DNA of 20,825 nucleotides from Paraglaciecola arctica (lineage in GTDB: Bacteria; Pseudomonadota; Gammaproteobacteria; Enterobacterales; Alteromonadaceae): the NCBI GenBank assembly GCA_003232445.1, contig QIJM01000065.1, forward strand, positions 1 through 20,825, written 5' to 3'. Numbering within the stretch: position 1 is the stretch's first letter; every line of letters starts with the position of its first letter. Shown here in pieces: positions 15,393-20,825 of this stretch. A program made the position numbers and the translations under genes. The notes under the pieces were generated by a model. The model saw only the letters and a list, made by a program, of their open reading frames with translations, was not told the DNA's origin and ran no database searches.

Positions 15393-16053
15393 GACAAATA
15401 CTCCATATATCAATTTTCAAATTAGGGTTGTGCTTACGTAAACTACGGTAAGCACAGTTCATTGTGCTGCCCGTGGTGATAACATCATCGAATAAGGCAA
15501 TATGCTTATAGCTTTTTAGTCGCTGCTGGGCTGCTTCATCAATTTCAAAGGCATTACGCAAGTTTTTACGTCTTTGGGTGGCCGATAAGTTGGTTTGAGC
15601 GGGTGTAGATTTGCATCTGCTAATGATCGAGGTGTCCATGTCCAATTGACTCAAGCTACAAATCTGTTTAGCTAACACTATGCTTTGATTGAATTTTCTG
15701 AATAAATACCGATTTTTGTGTAACGGCATAGGGATAATTAGTTGAGGTAAAACAGGGATAGAGCTTAAGCAGTGTTTTACAAAAAGTGTCGCCAGTGCAT
15801 GTGCATTCGGCACATGTTTTGAGAATTTTAATCCAGTCAATAACTTCGATAATGGCCACTGATAATCCGCAAGGGCTAACACTTGAGGGAAATCTACTTT
15901 TACCAAACCCAATTTCACTTTTGGCGATAACATCAAATTGTGCTGGTATGGGTCAATATCAAATAGTGTAAGATCATCAAAGCAGTATTGGCATATTGAA
16001 GTGCCGCTGGATTGTTTACACACTAAACAATTTTGACTCAGCCCTAAATGCAT
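15376..16053 (-). CDS. comF: ComF family protein (GntX-like phosphoribosyltransferase-fold)
   Basis: ComF proteins are needed for DNA uptake in competent bacteria, and the E. coli relative GntX supports use of DNA as a nutrient. The 225-residue product from ATG 16053 has an N-terminal zinc-ribbon-like pair of CxxC motifs (CLVC and CQYC, about residues 9-31) and a type I phosphoribosyltransferase domain ending in FDDVITTGSTMN, the phosphoribosyl-binding loop. The frame is open for 64 more codons upstream, into the start of bioH, but that part does not look like ComF and would overlap the neighbour. ATG 16053 gives the usual family length. It is divergent from bioH, as gntX is in E. coli. Confidence 0.9.
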   Translation of the reverse strand: MHLGLSQNCLVCKQSSGTSICQYCFDDLTLFDIDPYQHNLMLSPKVKLGLVKVDFPQVLALADYQWPLSKLLTGLKFSKHVPNAHALATLFVKHCLSSIPVLPQLIIPMPLHKNRYLFRKFNQSIVLAKQICSLSQLDMDTSIISRCKSTPAQTNLSATQRRKNLRNAFEIDEAAQQRLKSYKHIALFDDVITTGSTMNCAYRSLRKHNPNLKIDIWSICLTLVR

Positions 16054-16114
16054 CTTGGTGTCATCCCTGTACTCAATGTAAAAATCAGTATTCCAGAGGT
16101 TAAGTGTAGAAGAA

Positions 16115-16885
16115 ATGTCAGTAAGATTAAAAGTATCAACTATGGGTAGTGGTAAACAGCTTGTTTTTTTGCATGGCTGGGGGGTGAATAGTGGTGTTTG
16201 GCAACCTTTAATAAACATTCTTAAAGATGAGTTTTGTATCACCACTATTGATTTGCCAGGTTACGGGCTAAATCATCAACAGTTACCCATTCCTTATAAT
16301 TTACAGAATGTTGCAAAAACAGTGGCAGAACATATTCCGGCAAACTGCATACTCATTGGTTGGTCATTAGGTGGCTTAGTTGCCCAGCAAATTGCCAACG
16401 CTTATCCCGAAAAGCTTAAACAACTTGTGTTAATTTGTTCTAGTCCAAAATTTTCTAAAAGTGCCGACTGGCCTGGAATTGAACCCAAGGTTCTGGACTT
16501 TTTTACTCAGCAACTAGAATTAAATTTTTCTAAAACGCTGGAACGATTTTTGGCCATACAAGCCGTGGGTAGTGTAAATGCCAGGCAAGATGCCAAAACA
16601 ATCAAACAGGCAGTGCAACCATACCCGCCGCCTTCATCGGTCGCCTTAGCTGCAGGTTTAGATATGTTACAAAGCATTGATTTACGTGAACAATTTAAAA
16701 TACTATCGATACCCTGTCAGATGTTTTTAGGCCGCTTGGATACTTTAGTGCCTGATAAAGTAGTTCCAGTTGTGCGGCAACTTAACTCCAAGGTAACAAT
16801 AGAAATTATCACCGGTGCGTCCCATGCTCCTTTTATTTCAAACACTGAGTCTTTTGCAAAACGGCTGGTGAAAGCACTTGTTTAA
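16115..16885 (+). CDS. bioH: pimeloyl-[acyl-carrier protein] methyl ester esterase BioH
   Basis: BioH releases pimeloyl-ACP from its methyl ester, which closes the disguised fatty-acid route to the seven-carbon precursor of biotin. The 256-residue alpha/beta hydrolase has the oxyanion-region FLHGWG (18-23), nucleophile S84 in GWSLGG, acid D209 in LGRLDTLVP and H237 in GASHAPF, which together make the full catalytic triad. The cap region carries QAVGSVNARQDA. Length and motifs match E. coli BioH. The divergent comF neighbour supports the call, since bioH and gntX are paired in other gammaproteobacteria. The start ATG 16115 follows a GAAGAA ribosome site. Confidence 0.95.
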   Translation: MSVRLKVSTMGSGKQLVFLHGWGVNSGVWQPLINILKDEFCITTIDLPGYGLNHQQLPIPYNLQNVAKTVAEHIPANCILIGWSLGGLVAQQIANAYPEKLKQLVLICSSPKFSKSADWPGIEPKVLDFFTQQLELNFSKTLERFLAIQAVGSVNARQDAKTIKQAVQPYPPPSSVALAAGLDMLQSIDLREQFKILSIPCQMFLGRLDTLVPDKVVPVVRQLNSKVTIEIITGASHAPFISNTESFAKRLVKALV

Positions 16886-16980
16886 CACCAATATTCACCT
16901 TTAAATCAAGGTAAAGCTTTAAAAAAACCTAAAAATGGTTAATAATTGAACAAGAGAGGTTCAGTAGTAGAGGTAAGGTA

Positions 16981-17304
16981 ATGGACATTAGTAACAATAT
17001 AAATTCTGCCATTGTCAGTGGCACTTTAGGCATTCAACGGGCATATGATGGCATTACACAAAATGCATCGAATTTGGCCAGCTTGTCAGCTTTTTCAGTA
17101 CCGCTTAGCGACCCCCAAGAGTTTTTAGCAAACGCTACATTAAACCAGCTTAACGCAATCAAACAAGTCCTTCCGCAGGCTAGCGAGGGTATTACGTCGA
17201 ATTTAGTAGGGTTGTCAATTAATCTGACTAATGCGCAAGCTTCTACAAAAGTAGTAGATACAGCTAGCGATACTGTTGGCACTATATTGGATATTCTGGC
17301 CTAG
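16981..17304 (+). CDS. small conserved-type protein of unknown function, partner of the downstream metalloprotease
   Basis: I do not recognise a named family. The 107-residue protein begins MDISNNINSAIVSGTLGIQRA and continues with YDGITQNASNLA. This resembles the N-terminal helix of flagellar rod/hook-type proteins (an amphipathic stretch with Asn/Ala/Ser spacing), but the rest does not continue as such a protein. It has no signal peptide or membrane helix and is rich in Asn, Ala, Ser, Leu and Thr, so it may form helical bundles or filaments. A ribosome site AGAGGTAAGG lies before ATG 16981. The SprA-related gene starts 18 bases after its stop, so the pair is probably cotranscribed. Confidence 0.75.
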   Translation: MDISNNINSAIVSGTLGIQRAYDGITQNASNLASLSAFSVPLSDPQEFLANATLNQLNAIKQVLPQASEGITSNLVGLSINLTNAQASTKVVDTASDTVGTILDILA

Positions 17305-17322
17305 CTTTAGGCAATAGATATT

Positions 17323-18297
17323 ATGAACATTCTCCCTCCCGTTTCCACTCCTATAGTATTTAACGTCGGCACCGTTAATACCGAGGCAGTGCGCAGAGAT
17401 AATACTCAGCGTGAGACGGTGCCGCAATTAGCCGCCAATGAGAAGTCAGCGGCTGAAACAGGCGTGGGTTCTGAAGCTGATAAGGTTAAAACGCCCGGAC
17501 AAGCACCCCAACCACTCACCTATGAGAAATCGGCTGCTCAAACTGGTCAACAACTCAATACGCAGAATGATTCCGCACAAGACAATGGGCAAGATGCCAG
17601 TGCAGGTAAAGAAAACGCTGAAGATCAGCAACAACAGCAACAAGCCGAACAGCAGCAACTTACAGAGCTAAAACAACGAGATGCTGAAGTTAGGGCGCAT
17701 GAACAAGCTCACGCCTCTTTGGGTGGGCAATATGCAAGTTCACCTCAATATGAATACGAAAGAGGGCTTGATGGCAGGCGGTATGCTGTAGGTGGCGAAG
17801 TTTCAATAGATATATCAGAAGCCTCAACGTCAGAGGAAACCATCCGCAAGGCACAACAAGTCAAAGCCGCAGCTTTGGCTCCCGCAGAGCCTAGCGCGCA
17901 AGATTTACGAGTAGCAACCGAAGCCACTCAAATAGCCCTTGAAGCGCGTAACGAAATAGCCAGAGAAAAAGCCGAAGAAGCGCAAGAAGCATATAATCAG
18001 GCTATTCCAGATGCTCAGCAGAGTGAAAAACAACAACAAAATTCAGTTATTGGGGAGATACCTTCACTTGAAGATATCGTTGATGCCTTAGATGTGAGTA
18101 TACCGACTCGTTCACTGGATATCAGTCAGTCAGAGGTCGATAAACAAAGCGTTATTTATCCTGAACTTGATTTGGAGGGTGCGAGTCAATTTCTCGCAAA
18201 CAGAGACCTAGAGATTACTCGCAGAGTGGCAGTGATTGAAAATTTTTATCAACAAGCGACTCATCCCCGTTCTGAAGGATTGCAGCAATTGGCCTAA
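17323..18297 (+). CDS. SprA-related family putative metalloprotease
   Basis: The 324-residue protein matches the pattern of the SprA-related family, described as a putative metalloprotease catalytic domain. Residues 126-130 are HEQAH, an HExxH zinc-protease motif, followed by LGGQYASSPQYEYERGLDGRRYAVGGEV. The N-terminal 115 residues are low in complexity: two near-copies of EKSAAxTG (at 40 and 68) and a Gln-rich run (102-112). The region 170-225 is predicted helical and charged. No signal peptide or membrane helix is visible. No third zinc ligand can be assigned with certainty, so protease activity is not shown. ATG 17323 has a weak ribosome site and lies 18 bases after the preceding small gene. 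A strong terminator follows. Confidence 0.82.
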   Translation: MNILPPVSTPIVFNVGTVNTEAVRRDNTQRETVPQLAANEKSAAETGVGSEADKVKTPGQAPQPLTYEKSAAQTGQQLNTQNDSAQDNGQDASAGKENAEDQQQQQQAEQQQLTELKQRDAEVRAHEQAHASLGGQYASSPQYEYERGLDGRRYAVGGEVSIDISEASTSEETIRKAQQVKAAALAPAEPSAQDLRVATEATQIALEARNEIAREKAEEAQEAYNQAIPDAQQSEKQQQNSVIGEIPSLEDIVDALDVSIPTRSLDISQSEVDKQSVIYPELDLEGASQFLANRDLEITRRVAVIENFYQQATHPRSEGLQQLA

Positions 18298-18333
18298 ATT
18301 TGTTGTGAAAAAGCGCGTTATAGCAAAATGAAT

Positions 18334-18363
18334 CAAGCCCTCAAAAAGAGGGCTTGTTGGTTT
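18334..18363. terminator. bidirectional intrinsic terminator between the SprA-like gene and tex
   Basis: CAAGCCCTC (18334-18342) pairs perfectly with GAGGGCTTG (18348-18356) around an AAAAA loop, giving a 9-bp GC-rich stem. On the plus strand it is followed by TTGGTTTT. On the minus strand it lies past the end of the convergent tex gene. It can end both transcripts. Confidence 0.88.
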
Positions 18364-18382
18364 TAGAGATTGATAAATTCAG

Positions 18383-20710
18383 TTATTTTTTTGCTTTGGC
18401 AAAAGCATCAGCAAAAGCGTTACCCATCATTTGATTCGACTGTTTAGGCTGAGTTTGTTGCTGATTACTTTTAGCCGGTCGGTTGTGTGGCTTTTTATCT
18501 GAGCTATGTTTTTGTGCTGAGGGTTTTGCTGCCTGATTAGGCGTATCGCCCATTCGCATAGTGAAAGACACGCGCTTTCTTTCAACATCCACTTCCATCA
18601 CTTTCACTTTGACAATATCGCCTGTTTTCACAATATCTCTGGGGTCAGAAATAAATTTGTCGGTCATAGCGCTAATGTGTACAAGCCCATCCTGATGCAC
18701 ACCAACATCGATAAAAGCCCCAAAGTTGGCAACATTGCTCACGACACCTTCTAAAACCATACCGACTTTTAGGTCTTTCAAAGATTGCACATCATCTTTA
18801 AAGTTAGCCGTTTTAAATTCTGGACGAGGATCTCGACCGGGTTTATCAAGCTCGCTAATAATGTCCGTCACTGTGGGTAAGCCAAACAGGTCAGTGACAA
18901 AGTCCTCAGGTTTGAGTTTTTTCAGCACTTCGGTATTGCCTACTATGTCGTTCATCGCAATACAAGCATGTTCGACAATCGAATTTACTACTGGGTAGGC
19001 TTCCGGGTGCACAGCTGATGCATCAAGGGGATCAGCTCCTCCCACAATTCGCAAAAACCCTGCTGCTTGCTCATAAGCTTTTGGCCCTAAGCGTTCAACA
19101 TTAAGCAAGGCTTTACGGCGCTTGAATGCCCCGTGCTGGTCACGATAACTGACGATATTACTGGCCAAAGTGCGATTCAGACCTGAGACATGACTCAGTA
19201 AAGCACCTGATGCTGTATTGATATCCACGCCTACCGCATTCACGCAGTCTTCAATCACTGTGCTCAGTGATTTACCTAAGTTGCTCTGGCTAACATCATG
19301 CTGATATTGGCCTACACCTATGGCTTTGGGTTCAATTTTGACTAACTCTGCCAGTGGATCTTGTAATCGTCTTGCGATAGACACCGCACCACGTAATGAA
19401 ACATCCATATCAGGCAATTCGTTTGAAGCAAGCTCAGACGCAGAATAAACGGAGGCGCCTGCTTCACTGACAATAATTTTGCTGACTGCCAAGTCTGGAT
19501 GTGTTTTGATCATTTCGGCAGCGAGCTTATCGGTTTCTCTTGAACCCGTGCCATTGCCAATACTGATAAGTTGTACTTTGTGTTGTTTACATAAAGTTGC
19601 AAGGGTGCGTAGCGACTTGTCCCACTGATTTTGCGGCACATGAGGAAAAATAGTAGAAGTCGCTAATACCTTTCCAGTTGGGTCTACAATCGCTATTTTC
19701 ACACCTGTTCGTAGACCAGGATCTAAGCCCATAGTGACTTTAGGGCCGGCCGGTGCCGCCATCAACAAATCATTTAGATTCTTGGCAAACACATTAATCG
19801 CGTCTTGTTCCGCTTGCTCACGCACCGCGCCAAATAATTCGTTTTCCATGTGCAGCAGTGTTTTGACTCGCCATGTCCATTGCACCACTGATGACAACCA
19901 AGTGTCTGCTGGTCGGTTGGCAAATTTAATATTGAAGTGTTCGGCTATAATTTGCTCACAGTAAGAACTTCTGTCCCCTTCATCTTTTTCTGGATCAGCA
20001 TCTAGATTGACTTGAAGGAAGCTTTCGTTTCTGCCCCTAAACATTGCCAGCGACCTATGCGAAGGGACTTTTTTCAATAGTTCGGTGTGTGAAAAGTAAT
20101 CTTTATATTTACTGCCTTCTGTTTCTTTACCCGCTATGACTCGGCTTTTTATGTGGGCATGTTTGTTTAAATGCTGACGAATTTTTTGCAGCAATTGTGC
20201 GTCTTCAGCAAATCGCTCCATTAAAATATACTTTGCGCCATCTAAGGCTGACTTAGTGTCTGCTACATCACTCTCCTCTTTTATGAATGCTTGAGCTTCA
20301 GACTCAGGGGTGAGCTGCGGATTATTAAATAAAGCATTAGCTAATGGTTCAAGCCCTAACTCAATGGCAATTTGGCCTTTGGTGCGACGTTTAGGTTTAA
20401 ACGGCAGATATATATCTTCCAATTCGGTTTTATTTTCAGCGCCAAGCAAGCGTGCCTTCAATTGAGGCGTCATTTTTTCTTGTTCTTCAATCGACTTAAT
20501 AATGACTTTTCGTCTGTCTTCTAGGTCGCGTAAATAAGTTAAGCGTTGCTCTAACTTTCTTAATGCGATGTCATCTAGACCATTGGTCGCTTCTTTTCGA
20601 TAGCGAGCAATAAAAGGAACGGTCGACCCTTCATCCAGCAACTTTACCGCAGCTTGTACCTGTTGCGTTTGTACTTGCAACTCACGCGCAATCTTTTCCA
20701 CTATCATCAT
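18383..20710 (-). CDS. tex: Tex family transcription accessory protein (YhgF)
   Basis: Tex/YhgF is an RNA-binding protein that interacts with transcription and affects gene expression and stress tolerance. The 775-residue protein has the full family architecture: the N-terminal Tex helical domain (about 1-190), a YqgF-like RNase H-fold domain opening with MGLDPGLRTG (about 325-450), a helix-hairpin-helix region (DINTASGALLSHVSGL, about 495-565), and an S1 RNA-binding domain (LKVGMVLEGVV to RVSFTMRMG, about 645-720). The last 50 residues form a Gln/Lys/Ser-rich disordered tail, and such tails vary between species. E. coli YhgF is of similar length. ATG 20710 and 20707 are both possible starts; the first has AAGG about 11 bases upstream. 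It converges on the SprA-like gene. Confidence 0.96.
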   Translation of the reverse strand: MMIVEKIARELQVQTQQVQAAVKLLDEGSTVPFIARYRKEATNGLDDIALRKLEQRLTYLRDLEDRRKVIIKSIEEQEKMTPQLKARLLGAENKTELEDIYLPFKPKRRTKGQIAIELGLEPLANALFNNPQLTPESEAQAFIKEESDVADTKSALDGAKYILMERFAEDAQLLQKIRQHLNKHAHIKSRVIAGKETEGSKYKDYFSHTELLKKVPSHRSLAMFRGRNESFLQVNLDADPEKDEGDRSSYCEQIIAEHFNIKFANRPADTWLSSVVQWTWRVKTLLHMENELFGAVREQAEQDAINVFAKNLNDLLMAAPAGPKVTMGLDPGLRTGVKIAIVDPTGKVLATSTIFPHVPQNQWDKSLRTLATLCKQHKVQLISIGNGTGSRETDKLAAEMIKTHPDLAVSKIIVSEAGASVYSASELASNELPDMDVSLRGAVSIARRLQDPLAELVKIEPKAIGVGQYQHDVSQSNLGKSLSTVIEDCVNAVGVDINTASGALLSHVSGLNRTLASNIVSYRDQHGAFKRRKALLNVERLGPKAYEQAAGFLRIVGGADPLDASAVHPEAYPVVNSIVEHACIAMNDIVGNTEVLKKLKPEDFVTDLFGLPTVTDIISELDKPGRDPRPEFKTANFKDDVQSLKDLKVGMVLEGVVSNVANFGAFIDVGVHQDGLVHISAMTDKFISDPRDIVKTGDIVKVKVMEVDVERKRVSFTMRMGDTPNQAAKPSAQKHSSDKKPHNRPAKSNQQQTQPKQSNQMMGNAFADAFAKAKK

Positions 20711-20825
20711 CGAAGACCTTGTATATCATTCATTTTCATCTAGCCACTTATATAGGGGTGCGAGAGAGAGATTACCAGCACCAGATGAATAAAAATGGCA
20801 ATATTTAGCTAATGATAAAGTTAAA
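20711..20825. other. upstream region of tex, no gene seen
   Basis: The 115 bases upstream of tex (which reads on the minus strand) should hold its promoter, but no clear -35/-10 pair stands out. A short GAGAGAGAG tract lies at 20762-20770. The window ends before any upstream gene. Confidence 0.5.

Noticed and set aside
16897..16912. ACCTT/AAGGT hairpin downstream of bioH
   Set aside because: The 5-bp stem is too weak and lacks a proper T-tract; it could be chance in AT-rich DNA.
17446..17658. Leu/Ile-rich minus-strand frame inside the SprA-like gene
   Set aside because: It arises from the complement of Gln-rich and Glu/Asp/Lys-rich codons and is not likely to be real.
1..20825. CRISPR arrays, tRNA or rRNA genes, insertion sequences, toxin-antitoxin or phage-defence genes
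   Set aside because: No repeat-spacer pattern, cloverleaf sequence, transposase or defence-type domain was seen on either strand.

Overview
The window looks like chromosomal DNA of a marine gammaproteobacterium of the Alteromonadales, most likely a Paraglaciecola/Glaciecola/Alteromonas relative. This is inferred from moderate-to-low GC, the gene order and the protein styles; no rRNA or other taxonomic marker is present. I see no tRNA, rRNA, CRISPR array, insertion sequence or phage gene. The sequence is dense core-type chromosome with small accessory insertions.

Positions 1-449 are non-coding. Their one clear structure is an 18-bp perfect inverted repeat. Positions 450-8819 carry a complete aa3/caa3-type cytochrome c oxidase locus: coxB (subunit II fused to a cytochrome c domain), coxA, ctaG/cox11, coxC, a reversed DUF2909 two-helix membrane gene, SURF1, a thioredoxin-like membrane protein with a CxxxC motif, ctaA (heme A synthase), ctaB (heme O synthase) and a SCO copper chaperone. 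Structural subunits, heme A synthesis and delivery of copper to CuA and CuB are therefore encoded together. A GNAT acetyltransferase follows.

Positions 9440-12077 hold a secreted polysaccharide deacetylase (minus), a divergent MATE transporter (plus) and a two-helix membrane protein gene (minus) that appears to start with ATT. Positions 12123-20710 match a neighbourhood I recall from Escherichia coli (nfuA, gntX/comF, bioH, yhgF/tex). Here a large M14 metallocarboxypeptidase-like gene lies between nfuA and comF, and a small conserved-looking protein plus a SprA-related putative metalloprotease lie between bioH and tex. A strong bidirectional terminator separates the last two transcription units.

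The least explained items are the SCO-like CxxxC protein in the oxidase operon, the ATT-start gene next to nfuA, the paired small protein and SprA-like metalloprotease, and the repeat structures upstream of coxB and between nfuA and the M14 gene. I found no convincing new multi-gene system. Most of the window is ordinary respiratory and housekeeping DNA.
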